Shown: positions 34,861 to 44,460 of the stretch, in pieces
Position numbering within the stretch: the first letter of the stretch is position 1
Layout of the letters: every line of letters begins with the position of its first letter
IMG/VR virus record: IMGVR_UViG_3300033153_006701
Coordinates: 1 to 64,000 of that record
Reading direction: 5' to 3' (one strand)
Origin: a virus
Length of the DNA stretch: 64,000 nt
Made by a program: the position numbers and the translations under genes
Notes under the pieces: generated by a model
Told to the model about the DNA's origin: nothing
The model's database searches: none
Seen by the model: only the letters and a program-made list of their open reading frames with translations

Positions 34861-37800
34861 CTACCCGAATATCTTGTCAGCCATAGTGTATGGATTGTTG
34901 CTAGACCTACTGTCCCTGACGTTTAGATTAACAGAACTTCCACCACCCGTCATCCCCGATATAGAGGAGGCCAGGCTAGATGGAGTCACCATGAAGTTGG
35001 ATCGAGCTCGAACATGTGCTCGTGTACGAGGAGGACCAGCCAAATGTACAGCATTCTGATGCATCATACCAGGGGCAGAAGGAGAACCCATCTGGGCAGA
35101 GACCTGCATATCGTCTTGCTTCATGCGACCAGCTCCCTTTCCTCTATTCAGACTCACTCGTGTCTGCATCCCTCGTCCTGAGCCTACAGTCTCATTAGGA
35201 GAAGAGAGAGCAAGGGACAGAGCGATAGCACCAGCAAGGCCATAGCCAATAGGCTTATGGTGACGGATCATCCCGCGCCCTGCCTTGCCTAGCAAGTTCT
35301 CTATCGTCCCTCGAGCCCCAACAGCTTCTCCCATTGCGTGACCACCAGAGAAGCTCACAGTCTGTAGGAACTGCTTAATCGCACCAGGCTGGAACAATCG
35401 TCCACCAGTGCCACTGATCAGCTGAGCCTTAGCGAGCTCTCCAGATTTTTCAAACTTGTGTAGTGACGACATGAGTCCCTTAGCGGTTCCCTCTACGTCA
35501 ATGCCACTTAGTTTGTTTCCAAGACTAAAGCCCAAAGCCTTCTCTGCGTCACGAGCTCCAGAGATAGCCAGGTCCTGACTCAATAGCTTTTGGCCAGCGG
35601 TCCCCGGCTTAACAATCTCGTTGATCTCTCCGATTAGAGAGGTGGCATCCCGCTGAGTAAATGAGCGACGGATAGCTTCCATCTGTGCTTCAAAGGAAAG
35701 GGTCTTCTCTCCAGCAATATGTTTACCAGAGATAGGTGTCTGTTCTAACCACTCGAGCAGGAACTGAGCATCAGCTAATTTCTTCCCTTTCATATGCTGG
35801 AGGGAAGCTCTGCGGGCTGTAGTCAATTCAGTGGAGAGGAAGGGGACCTCGCGTTGAGTAATCCCCAGCTTTGCGATATCTCCATATACGTTCTTCTCTA
35901 TTTGTGCCAAGGTCATAGCCCCTGCGCTCTTCTTAGCCTTAACTAGCTGTAGCCTCATCTGATGCTGAGCATAGGCAACCTGGTATTCGTTACCAGCCAT
36001 TTGGTTAAAGTGGGCCAGCTGTTTAGCTGACTTAGGGCTAACCAAGAATGCAGACAAGGCATCAGCGTCTTTATCAGCTGCCATACCTAACATAGGAGAA
36101 AGATTCATCTGGTGGACCTCTCCACCGATGTTCATGCGGACCTTCTTCTCTGCTACAGCAATACTGTCCTCGAGAGTATCTACTGCCTCAAACATTACAG
36201 GCTGTAGAGAGAAGGCCCCAATAAGTGGGTCACGAGCCACCATTCCCTGTACCTTTCCTGTGCTCTTGAACTGCTCGAACATCTCGGTAAGCTCTGAGCC
36301 ATACATGCCAGTGCGTCTCATCTCACCAAACATATTCTCGATGTGGCTCTTCGATATGCCAACAGTGTTTAGGTCAGTGGGAGTATAGTTCCCTATCTGG
36401 GAAACTGCTTTGAGGCGTCGAGAGCCAGTGACCTTTCCTCTTAGAAAGCCACCAAGGCCTTTACCAGCAGGGGCTGCTTGGCCTGCAAGCTCAGCCATTG
36501 CTTTCTTCATATAAGAGTCCATGGCCCCTGCGCCTAGATCACCAGAAGCAAAGGCTCCACCTCTCTCTGCTATACGGTGATAGACGTCAGGGAGGTAACC
36601 GGCAATCTTCCCGGTAGGTGTAGCATGCGGCTGCATAGCTGGGGTATTGACACCTGGGACAAAGACATCTGGGCGTCCCTCTCCCATCTTCATCCACCCT
36701 CCACCGCGTTCAATGAAGTTCTGGAAATCACCTCGAGAATATGGATGCTTAGAAACGTCCCAGTCAGCAGTACCAGGCATACTAATCTGGCCCTGCATAG
36801 AAGAAAGACTCTTAGTGATATCTTCAAAAGCAGACACTTTCTCAGGAGAGGTAATAGCAACTCGGCGAGCGAGATCATCTGCTAGTTCACTTGCAAACGG
36901 AGTGTCTCTATACGGAGCTCCTTCAAGGATATCAAACACACGAGGTTCAATATTTCCCAGGCCTCCTACGCCCTCGTGAGGTCCACCCCACGTAAGCTGA
37001 GCCCCACCAACAGCAATGCCACGGAACATTTCGCGGAAAGTCTGCGTACTGGTAACACCTGCACTGGAGGCCATTTGGTATGCTGCCTTAGCTCCAAACA
37101 CTTTGGGAACAGCACCAAAGATTCGACCGAACTCCTCTCCAGTAACATTCCCGTGTCTGACAGCAAATCCCATGGCCCTCTCAACAAAAGCTTGTTGAGA
37201 CTTCTGTGTACGATCCCAAGTGTGAGCAAACGACAGGGGCTTACGCATGAAGCGCTCTCCCCATGGGCCGAGATCCTTATCTAACATAGTCTGGTACATA
37301 CCAGTCATGATCTGTTTGTTCAGCTTGGCCGGATCTTTTACAAGGTCATCGAAGGATGCGAGTACATCTACTGGAGCTCGCATTCCGAATCCACGGCCAG
37401 TAGAGAAACGCATCAGGTCGTCTTCAGTAAATCTAGCGAGAGCCTTTAGGTCACCAAACCACTTCTCTTGCTGACCAAGGCGACGACGATTCATCTGCCA
37501 CAGTGTGACAAAGTCTCCCTTATTAACGTCTTTGAAATTCTCGATGCCCATGATGGCACCCTCTGCAGCTGAAGGGGCGGTGACCAATGCTCCAGTCTTT
37601 GCGCTCCTTCCAAGAACAGTACCTGGAGCAACAGTCTCTCCTGCACGAATTGCGTTCATTACGTCTCTGTCTACAGCAGTAAGATGAGTAGAAGTAGCAT
37701 ACTCTTGTTGCATGATACCTTTAACGCGAGAGCTCATAAGAGCTTCACCCTCATTAACCCCTAGTCTCTCTAACTCGCCAGCATACTTCTCTGGATCGAC

Positions 37801-39162
37801 ATAGGCTGTTGTAAGGTAAGGGGCAGAGGCATAAGCTTCCCGAGCTGCTGTGTCAAAGGCTCCTAGCTCAGCGACGGAGGCTGCTCGAGCTTGAGCTTCT
37901 CCTGTGTATCCCCACGCACGAACTGCCTGTTGTGGCGACCTTCCCATTGCTGTGCGACGTGGCGTTGGGTACAAATCAGCGATGTCGAATGTTTGTGCCC
38001 GGCCCTTTGATACACCAGTTGCACCCACTCCACCAAACAGTTTCCTCTCTTCCATAATCGACATGTACTCAGCAGTCCTAGGATCTCTAGTAGAAGCTTT
38101 CCAATTGAATGGTCCCGTCTGATCAACTGCCTCTGTCGCTATTCTGATATCAACTTGCTGGCCACGAAAATCTCTGTAGCCTTGCATCCATGATGGTTCT
38201 AATCCTTCTGGCATATTGGGCAGTGTCTCTAGTTCACGGAAGATAGAAGTGCTCATCGATTTGATGGCAACATCGAGCTCACCTTGAGAACGAATGCGAC
38301 CTTCTTTGAGAGCAGGCATAATAGTTGTTTCAAATTCTCTCAGGAAATACTCATGGCGAGCCATCGACTTGTACTTGAAACCGCCTCCGTCTTGAGGCGT
38401 AGCAAGAAGAATATCAGGAGAGATATAACGAGTCTGGAGAGACTGGCCCATGAGCATGGTCCCATCACGGGTAATAGGAAGATTGAACCCTACCTCGAGC
38501 CCTCCTGCTGCTTGCCAATGAAAACGATAGGCTTCTCCAGGAAGGCCTGGGCGTGTGATCTGTTGAGCGAGCCCCCCTGTTGCTCCAAGACCTTTTGTAA
38601 TATCATTGAAATAACTAGAGACTCCGGGAATCATATCCACAGGGTTAATGGTCGAGGGCTTGAGCCTCAATTCGCGAACAGAGGAGATGTCTGGAAGGTT
38701 TCCTAGCTTGGACTGCTGCCAGCTGAGGACATCTACGTTCTCTCTGAAACGCGCGGTCACCCTCTGCATCAGGTTAGACTGGTTACGACCTACCGTCTCT
38801 CTAATAGCCGTATATACGTCCTGAGGATTCTTATAGGTTCCTAGCTTTGAGGTAAAGGACAGGAGCTTCTGCTTGGACATAGGATCTGCCGCTGCCATAG
38901 CTTGTTCCCATGCCTGTTGGGCTACCCGTGCCCCTTCCTTCTCTAGGAAGAACTTCTCCTTACCTCCCATATAGCGTAGGAAGTCAGCAACAGAAGCCTC
39001 CCCTTTAGCAGCAGAGCCTGTTCTCATAGCTCCTAGAAGAGAAGAGGTAGTACCTACTTCTGTGGTACCTGCACGGGATTGCCTTACAGCAGCCGCTACA
39101 CCCGCTACAACAGGAGCACCTATGATGGCAGACTCTAGTAGACCTGGGCCGTCATTAGCCAT
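34861..39162 (-). CDS. Giant virion protein in tape-measure position, second copy (1433 aa)
   Basis: No family is certain for this 1433-residue protein. An N-terminal hydrophobic stretch (ESAIIGAPVVAGVAAAV) is followed by a mainly helical, Ala/Gly/Arg-rich body. A second hydrophobic stretch, GYGLAGAIALSLALSS, lies at about residues 1300-1315. The last 100 residues are Met/Gly/Ser/Arg-rich and low-complexity, and the sequence ends SSNNPYTMADKIFG. Position downstream of the tube, chaperone candidates and the 1300-residue protein, and upstream of the hub, is the classic tape-measure slot. Typical long coiled coils are not obvious, so a tape measure, pilot protein or ejected internal protein are all possible. 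ATG 39162 overlaps the stop of the upstream gene. Confidence 0.5.
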   Translation of the reverse strand: MANDGPGLLESAIIGAPVVAGVAAAVRQSRAGTTEVGTTSSLLGAMRTGSAAKGEASVADFLRYMGGKEKFFLEKEGARVAQQAWEQAMAAADPMSKQKLLSFTSKLGTYKNPQDVYTAIRETVGRNQSNLMQRVTARFRENVDVLSWQQSKLGNLPDISSVRELRLKPSTINPVDMIPGVSSYFNDITKGLGATGGLAQQITRPGLPGEAYRFHWQAAGGLEVGFNLPITRDGTMLMGQSLQTRYISPDILLATPQDGGGFKYKSMARHEYFLREFETTIMPALKEGRIRSQGELDVAIKSMSTSIFRELETLPNMPEGLEPSWMQGYRDFRGQQVDIRIATEAVDQTGPFNWKASTRDPRTAEYMSIMEERKLFGGVGATGVSKGRAQTFDIADLYPTPRRTAMGRSPQQAVRAWGYTGEAQARAASVAELGAFDTAAREAYASAPYLTTAYVDPEKYAGELERLGVNEGEALMSSRVKGIMQQEYATSTHLTAVDRDVMNAIRAGETVAPGTVLGRSAKTGALVTAPSAAEGAIMGIENFKDVNKGDFVTLWQMNRRRLGQQEKWFGDLKALARFTEDDLMRFSTGRGFGMRAPVDVLASFDDLVKDPAKLNKQIMTGMYQTMLDKDLGPWGERFMRKPLSFAHTWDRTQKSQQAFVERAMGFAVRHGNVTGEEFGRIFGAVPKVFGAKAAYQMASSAGVTSTQTFREMFRGIAVGGAQLTWGGPHEGVGGLGNIEPRVFDILEGAPYRDTPFASELADDLARRVAITSPEKVSAFEDITKSLSSMQGQISMPGTADWDVSKHPYSRGDFQNFIERGGGWMKMGEGRPDVFVPGVNTPAMQPHATPTGKIAGYLPDVYHRIAERGGAFASGDLGAGAMDSYMKKAMAELAGQAAPAGKGLGGFLRGKVTGSRRLKAVSQIGNYTPTDLNTVGISKSHIENMFGEMRRTGMYGSELTEMFEQFKSTGKVQGMVARDPLIGAFSLQPVMFEAVDTLEDSIAVAEKKVRMNIGGEVHQMNLSPMLGMAADKDADALSAFLVSPKSAKQLAHFNQMAGNEYQVAYAQHQMRLQLVKAKKSAGAMTLAQIEKNVYGDIAKLGITQREVPFLSTELTTARRASLQHMKGKKLADAQFLLEWLEQTPISGKHIAGEKTLSFEAQMEAIRRSFTQRDATSLIGEINEIVKPGTAGQKLLSQDLAISGARDAEKALGFSLGNKLSGIDVEGTAKGLMSSLHKFEKSGELAKAQLISGTGGRLFQPGAIKQFLQTVSFSGGHAMGEAVGARGTIENLLGKAGRGMIRHHKPIGYGLAGAIALSLALSSPNETVGSGRGMQTRVSLNRGKGAGRMKQDDMQVSAQMGSPSAPGMMHQNAVHLAGPPRTRAHVRARSNFMVTPSSLASSISGMTGGGSSVNLNVRDSRSSNNPYTMADKIFG

Positions 39163-42100
39163 TAGAACCAGTCCCTCCTAGCTAAGCTATTGTAGTTAGG
39201 TTGTTCGTATACCTGCATTTGAACGGAATCTGTACCAGCAGGATCGAAGACTGTTCTCGTAAACACGTCTCCCTCCATCCGGTTTGTCATTAGTAACCCA
39301 CTGATTCTATCATGGATTTCCCCTCGAGACAGAGTTCCCTCTCCTACAATAGGTTCAATTGCCTGATTATTAATGTAAGGCTTGTTAGCCATAGCCTGTG
39401 CTCGGCCTGGCCAGAGGTCATACTCGTGCATATCCTCTCCCCAGTTCTGAATAACCTTTAGCTTTACGTCATCAAGGTCCACAGAAGGGTGCCACCCTAC
39501 CCAGTCTGGGCCAGGAAGGGTAGATAATTGGGTCAGCAAATGGGTCTTGCGATACCAATCGCCATAGTTTTCTCCAGGTGAACGACTCTGCAGGTATGCC
39601 GAGTTCAGATCTTTGCTTGTCGGGAAGCCTTCAGTAGCAGCTTCATCGTAAATCTTGTCGATGAGCACGTCTGCTTCAGCTAATTCAGAGCCACTGAGCA
39701 GTTCATCCTTCTTCGCGCGACGTACTTCGTCCGCAAACATGACCTTCCACTGTGCAACATACAGTGCTTTTTCGTTTCGAGGGACCATCTCAAGGATCTT
39801 GGCACGTTCAGCTTCGGTTTCTGCACCTGCAAACGCGTTGAAGTAGTCTCGATCACGTCTCGGTAGAGCTCGGAAGATGGCACTGAAGTTTCTCGTGTAC
39901 GGATTCAGACCAAATAGGGTCTGGTCCTTCTGACTTTCGAACTCTCGGAGTGCTGCAGAGTCCTGATTCTCTCGAGCAATGTTAGATAGACGAGAGTATT
40001 TCACATATTTTAGGACATCAAAGTAGTCTTCGAGCTCACGACGACGTGCAATGTGACTGGGAACTCCTTCATATCCAACAGCTTGTGCCCCTAACCAGAA
40101 CGATGGGCGCATGAAGTCACGGAAAGGATGGTTCCAGAATGCATTCTCGGTTCCATAAAGCTGAGTTCTTTCATAGTGCTCAATAGCAGTACGCTGGTGA
40201 ACCAGCTTAGCACCAGGAGAGATAGGTGTCATCTGGTCCAATGCAGTCTCGGCATTGTGAGACAAGGCCTCCCAGTAGCCACCGAAGTACTTTGCAAATA
40301 GGCCACTTTCTCCATCCTTGTCAGCCTTGAGTCTATTTATAGCCCCTATGATATTGGAAGAATCTTCCCCATCGTAATAAACCTTATCTCCAAAGAGCCC
40401 ACCAGTAGAGGTAAGGTGCTTATATTCCTGGAACTCTACCCTAGTCTTCTTCTGCTGCAGCTGGTCCTGGGTCTGTTGGAATACCATCTCCTGACTCTCA
40501 GTCCAGCTCTCCTCCTTACGGGCCCTATTCACCATCCTAAGATGGTCTTTATAGTTCTCTGTATAGGGAGCAACATCAGCTAGTATCTTATACTTGTGAA
40601 TTAGTGGGTAGTCCTCTGGGGAAACACCTTCGAGCTCTGGGTAACGGGCCTCATAACCTCGTCCTGGGAGCCGTAGCTCGCCCTCAGGGATCTTTATATA
40701 GGGGTCACCATGTAGGAAGTCTGGAGACTTCGACCCGGGGCCTGGGAGCCATCCTGGCATCATGTTTGGAATCGGGTTGTACAGGGGGATCTGGCGACGT
40801 CTATGGGGGTACAAACGACGGAAGGCTTCTGTAGTACCCATGAGTCCACCAAGCTCGAGGTCCCAGTAACTACGCTCAAAACCAAACATACGACGGGCAC
40901 TCTCAAGCCTCTGTGTTTGGTCAAACCAGTCTGGGGTACCAGTCATCTGCTCTTTCATACTCATCATAGTAAAGCCTGGAAGACCTATCATCTCCTGTAG
41001 GCGATAGATCTGTTCACCGACTATACCTGTTGTGTCATATGGAGTAGTGGGGACACCTCCGGGTGTCTCCCCAATCTCTGTAGCAATCCTCTGTCCGAAC
41101 CTAGGAGGCTCAACTAGAGCTCCTTCTGAAGAGAGCCAGTCATCTTCGTGCATGATACGCTCAGGTTTGATAGCTCTGCCAACAGTCGCAGCAAGCAATG
41201 GTCCGACAAAGGGGACATCTTCAAGTGGCAAAGCGGAAACAGGGTATGGGCGCTCCTCATAATGTTTCTCTTCTAGGGCATAGGTGAACTCAGACTGGAA
41301 CCAACGCTGGATCGGAGACAGAGCTTCTGCGTCATCGCCCCAGATACCTTCGTTCTTTGCATCCATCCTCATGCGTGCGTACCAGTGAGGACGGAAGTAG
41401 GCAATGCGTTGTCCCTCAAAAGCTGATCGACCAAACTCCCACCAACGACCACGGCGAACAGGGACTTCCTGTGCTCCAGAGTAGATGGCTTCGAGTTCTT
41501 CAGGACTCTTCTCTGGAATCAGAGAGCCTGGAAGGAAAGGTACGATTGATAGTGCGCCGGCAAGACCGCCGATGATACCTGCCAGCTTGACTGGACCAAC
41601 CTTTCTGAACAGCTTGAAGGAGAGCTCACCTGTTCCTTCGGCAACTGGCTTCGCAATTCGACGCCAGAGATCTCCCATCTTCCCAGGGCGAGCATAGATA
41701 CCAGACTCTTGAGTAAGAGAGCGACCCCACTGAGCAAGGCGAGTTTGTTTTCCATACTCAGATGCCCACTCTTCAGCTGCGGCTCGAGCTTGTACTGCAG
41801 TGGCTCCCCGGGTTTGTTCCCGAGCCATGTACCCAACCTTGAGACCATAGGCTGCGCCGGTACCGAACATGGCTCCCATCAATGGGAAGGCCATTAGTCG
41901 AGAGAAGTCTGTGCTACCAGGGGCAAGATCCTCTTGCCAATTCCTGTAGTCCTGTAGTCCAGTAGCCTGAGCAACTCGAGATGCTAGCAGGTTAGCTCTG
42001 GTGATAGCTGTGCCGGCAGCAACTGAAGTTCCCTCTTCGAGAATGGTCCCTTGAGTTAGAGCGCTCCCACTGGTCATCCAGTCCAGTGTCTGGTAACCCA

Positions 42101-43064
42101 TGTAGGCGAGAGGAAGATAGAGACCATACTTTTTGAGCAGGCCTCCCATCATTCTGCCACCAGTAGATTCTGGTACTGCTAGTGTTGGCCTGATTCCTTT
42201 ACCAAAGATCTTCTCAGTAGCCTTCTCAACAAAGCTTTGCCCTTTGGAGAAAGCAGTATCGAATGGAGGCATCTGTGCAGGGAGACGAAGGAGAGTATTA
42301 AAACGGGAAACCATAGCGGTTCCCCAGGCGCTTGCATGTCTCCAGGCTGCCTGTCCTCTAGTGTGTCCACCTACTACTGTTGTGGGCATACCTCCTACGA
42401 GAGGAGGCTTGAATTCTGGGAACCCTTTAAGAGGTTGCACCTTACCGTAGAAGACTTCTGGATTATCGACTGGGGCTCCAACTACACGCGCCCACGAAGA
42501 AGTTAGCTTAGCGCTAGCATCTGGAGCAGTTCTGATCCCAGAAGCAAAAGGCAGTGCGACTTCGTCACTCTGTCCCCAGAAGAGCTTCGAGTCTCTGAAT
42601 GCTAGACCCTCAGAGAGGACACGGCGGTAGGTAGTCCCAACACCAGGGTAGTTGCGCTTACCTATTAGTGAAGTGTAGTACTCGGCAAGCTGTTTTGTCC
42701 CTGTTCCCTCGGCCGCAAACAACGATGGTGGCAGCTGGAAACCAGCTCGGGTTGATGTCTCAAACTGTGAGAGAAAAGGACCAGCAGAAAATGTACGAAA
42801 GATATGAGCAGGAGAGTACTCCTCGAGGACACGAGCTCCTCGAGCATACAGGTCCCAGACACGACCACCTTTCCAAGGAGCATACCCAAGAGCTACTACT
42901 CCTGCAACAGCTCCAGCCTTACCGAGCATGCCAGTTGCTGGATAGTCTTTCCTATAGAAATCTTCTTGCTGGTCGGCTGTCCACATAGGTGGAGATCGAC
43001 GAGGATCTTGCAAAGAAGACCCATAATAAGGGCGACCATAACCTGGAGTATAATTATCTGGCAC
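39162..43064 (-). CDS. Giant virion protein in tape-measure position, first copy (1300 aa)
   Basis: The 1300-residue product is rich in Arg, Tyr, Trp, Gly and Pro. It has an N-terminal hydrophobic stretch (MLGKAGAVAGVVALGYAPW) and two further ones in the first 550 residues (LMGAMFGTGAAYGLK, LAGIIGGLAGALSIVPFL). The second half is hydrophilic and helical (VEFQEYKHLTSTGG, AETEAERAKILEMV). Together with the 1433-residue gene it fills the place of a tape-measure protein between the tail chaperones and the hub. Hydrophobic segments fit tape-measure or pilot proteins that insert into the host membrane during DNA ejection. The start is a GTG at 43064 that overlaps the TAG of the preceding gene. Function is inferred from position. 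Confidence 0.5.
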   Translation of the reverse strand: MPDNYTPGYGRPYYGSSLQDPRRSPPMWTADQQEDFYRKDYPATGMLGKAGAVAGVVALGYAPWKGGRVWDLYARGARVLEEYSPAHIFRTFSAGPFLSQFETSTRAGFQLPPSLFAAEGTGTKQLAEYYTSLIGKRNYPGVGTTYRRVLSEGLAFRDSKLFWGQSDEVALPFASGIRTAPDASAKLTSSWARVVGAPVDNPEVFYGKVQPLKGFPEFKPPLVGGMPTTVVGGHTRGQAAWRHASAWGTAMVSRFNTLLRLPAQMPPFDTAFSKGQSFVEKATEKIFGKGIRPTLAVPESTGGRMMGGLLKKYGLYLPLAYMGYQTLDWMTSGSALTQGTILEEGTSVAAGTAITRANLLASRVAQATGLQDYRNWQEDLAPGSTDFSRLMAFPLMGAMFGTGAAYGLKVGYMAREQTRGATAVQARAAAEEWASEYGKQTRLAQWGRSLTQESGIYARPGKMGDLWRRIAKPVAEGTGELSFKLFRKVGPVKLAGIIGGLAGALSIVPFLPGSLIPEKSPEELEAIYSGAQEVPVRRGRWWEFGRSAFEGQRIAYFRPHWYARMRMDAKNEGIWGDDAEALSPIQRWFQSEFTYALEEKHYEERPYPVSALPLEDVPFVGPLLAATVGRAIKPERIMHEDDWLSSEGALVEPPRFGQRIATEIGETPGGVPTTPYDTTGIVGEQIYRLQEMIGLPGFTMMSMKEQMTGTPDWFDQTQRLESARRMFGFERSYWDLELGGLMGTTEAFRRLYPHRRRQIPLYNPIPNMMPGWLPGPGSKSPDFLHGDPYIKIPEGELRLPGRGYEARYPELEGVSPEDYPLIHKYKILADVAPYTENYKDHLRMVNRARKEESWTESQEMVFQQTQDQLQQKKTRVEFQEYKHLTSTGGLFGDKVYYDGEDSSNIIGAINRLKADKDGESGLFAKYFGGYWEALSHNAETALDQMTPISPGAKLVHQRTAIEHYERTQLYGTENAFWNHPFRDFMRPSFWLGAQAVGYEGVPSHIARRRELEDYFDVLKYVKYSRLSNIARENQDSAALREFESQKDQTLFGLNPYTRNFSAIFRALPRRDRDYFNAFAGAETEAERAKILEMVPRNEKALYVAQWKVMFADEVRRAKKDELLSGSELAEADVLIDKIYDEAATEGFPTSKDLNSAYLQSRSPGENYGDWYRKTHLLTQLSTLPGPDWVGWHPSVDLDDVKLKVIQNWGEDMHEYDLWPGRAQAMANKPYINNQAIEPIVGEGTLSRGEIHDRISGLLMTNRMEGDVFTRTVFDPAGTDSVQMQVYEQPNYNSLARRDWF

Positions 43065-43990
43065 TACTTAGTCTTGGCAGACCTGCGGCGTTTTCGAGAC
43101 TTCTTGGGTTTTACCTTACTAACCTTAGCTTCAAGCTCAGCTATCCTTGTCTGTTCTTCCTGGACCATGAGCAGATTTGCTTTCTTGTTTTCTTGTTTTT
43201 GTTCTTCCAGGGCTGCCAATCTCTCCTCTGGGCTCATGATCTTAACCTTCTCTCCTTTCTTCATCTGTTCTATGTATTCATGATAGACACTAGGAACATC
43301 ATCCATTGATTGCTTCTCAAAGATTACAGCATCAACTTTATCATGCCCAGCCAACGCTGCCAGGTGCTCAACATGGTCCTTCTGGCCGATGATTGTCTGC
43401 TCCTCCTGAGGAGCTGCTGGCTGTTGCTCTCTCCAGGCTCTCTCGAGCTCTTCTGGAGGAGGTAGTTTTTCAACACGGGGCCTCTTCTGATCCTGCTGGT
43501 CAGTAAAGGAAATAGGCTGTTGGAGAACTCCTACCTGTATAAGCTTACGTTCAGCCTGAGCCAGCCTTGTCATGAAGGTGTCATAGTCCATAGCATAGAC
43601 CTGATCAGGGGTATATGCCGGGAAAGCTTGAGTTATCAAAGCTGCCATGTCATGGACTACAGAGGTAGCGTCATGTCGACATACAACAAGGCGCTGTTCG
43701 ATATCATCTAATGTGGATGGCCCAGAGTGAGCCATGATTGCCTGAGCAACTGCTGATACAGTCCCTGCTGGGAGCTTGCTCATGTTATCGACGAAGACTT
43801 GGTTGAGAACACACTTCTTGAAGGCCTCATCCTCGAGCACAGCATGAGGATATGCCCGAAGAGCAAAGCGTGTTTGCAAGTCTAGGAACTCACCGATAGT
43901 TAGAGGGCGCCACGGAATAGTCTCCCCATCTGGGAATACAGAAGCGAAGACTGAATCGTGCTGCTCCCTTAGCAGGAACAGCTCTCTCAT
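43064..43990 (-). CDS. Putative tail assembly chaperone, long form (308 aa)
   Basis: The 308-residue protein begins MRELFLLREQHDSVFASVFP, then ETIPWRPLTIGEFLDLQ. This pairing (HxSVxAS...WRPxTxxEF) repeats in the preceding 146-residue protein, pointing to a paralogous pair. Similar N-terminal patterns occur in tail assembly chaperones of contractile phages (from memory: a 'qyGxVyxxxxxgxxyvyRpLtxxEy' start). The last 150 residues are charged and coiled-coil-like (EERLAALEEQKQENKKANLL) with a very basic C terminus (KPKKSRKRRRSAKTK). Position directly upstream of the tape-measure-position genes fits a chaperone. ATG 43990 overlaps the stop of the preceding gene. No slippery site joining the two was identified. 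Confidence 0.55.
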   Translation of the reverse strand: MRELFLLREQHDSVFASVFPDGETIPWRPLTIGEFLDLQTRFALRAYPHAVLEDEAFKKCVLNQVFVDNMSKLPAGTVSAVAQAIMAHSGPSTLDDIEQRLVVCRHDATSVVHDMAALITQAFPAYTPDQVYAMDYDTFMTRLAQAERKLIQVGVLQQPISFTDQQDQKRPRVEKLPPPEELERAWREQQPAAPQEEQTIIGQKDHVEHLAALAGHDKVDAVIFEKQSMDDVPSVYHEYIEQMKKGEKVKIMSPEERLAALEEQKQENKKANLLMVQEEQTRIAELEAKVSKVKPKKSRKRRRSAKTK

Positions 43991-44430
43991 TACAACTTGA
44001 TTACGATCTGAGATGCAATCCGTGGATCCAAGAAGTTAGAGTTGACCATGATCTGCTCGTGGAGCAGAGTGATAGTCCCACCCTTCTGGGCCATAGCTAT
44101 CATCCCTAGGGGAGAACCCCAAAGAACGCACCTGTGTACTACCTCAGCTTCTACAGCGAGCTGTGTCAGTTGCTGTTCAACAGCGGCAACACTAACCTCT
44201 GTGAACTCGGTACGGGTAACAGGGCGCCAGATAAACATCTCTGTATCGCTGGTGCCAGAGGCATAGACCGATCCGTGCTCTTGCTTCCATCCTTCCATGA
44301 TCTCCTGGGTAGGAGCTCCTGGGAAAACAGCAAGGGCCTCGGCCAGATTCTTAATCTGCTCCTCGACTGCTTGTTCTTCCTGAGTCTGTTCTTGTTCTTC
44401 GACCTTAGCGGTTTCTTCTAGAGCTTCCAT
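43990..44430 (-). CDS. Putative tail assembly chaperone, short form (146 aa)
   Basis: The 146-residue product starts at ATG 44430, where AAAGGAGGAG lies six bases upstream; a longer frame from a TTG at 44457 has no such site and is less likely. The N terminus is a Glu/Gln-rich helix. The core, GWKQEHGSVYASG then FIWRPVTRTEF, matches the start of the next gene (308 aa), so the two are related. The last part (VVHRCVLWGSPLGMI) is hydrophobic, like the helical end of tail chaperones. Position between the tube paralogues and the tape-measure-position genes is the chaperone slot. A role in folding or threading the tape measure is inferred. Confidence 0.55.
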   Translation of the reverse strand: MEALEETAKVEEQEQTQEEQAVEEQIKNLAEALAVFPGAPTQEIMEGWKQEHGSVYASGTSDTEMFIWRPVTRTEFTEVSVAAVEQQLTQLAVEAEVVHRCVLWGSPLGMIAMAQKGGTITLLHEQIMVNSNFLDPRIASQIVIKL

Positions 44431-44460
44431 TGCTCCTCCTTTATGACTGGTCTCCAAGTG

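Noticed and set aside
34861-35160. Signal for a separate small gene in the Met/Gly/Ser-rich tail of the 1433-residue protein
   Set aside because: The frame is continuous and no ribosome site precedes the internal Met codons.
42804-43283. 159-residue plus-strand open frame with hydrophobic Cys/Ser/Phe-rich end
   Set aside because: It spans the junction of two minus-strand genes and its apparent membrane segments come from reading the charged coiled coil backwards.
44431-44457. Longer start of the short chaperone candidate from a TTG
   Set aside because: The ATG at 44430 has a near-perfect AAAGGAGGAG site just upstream, while the TTG has none.
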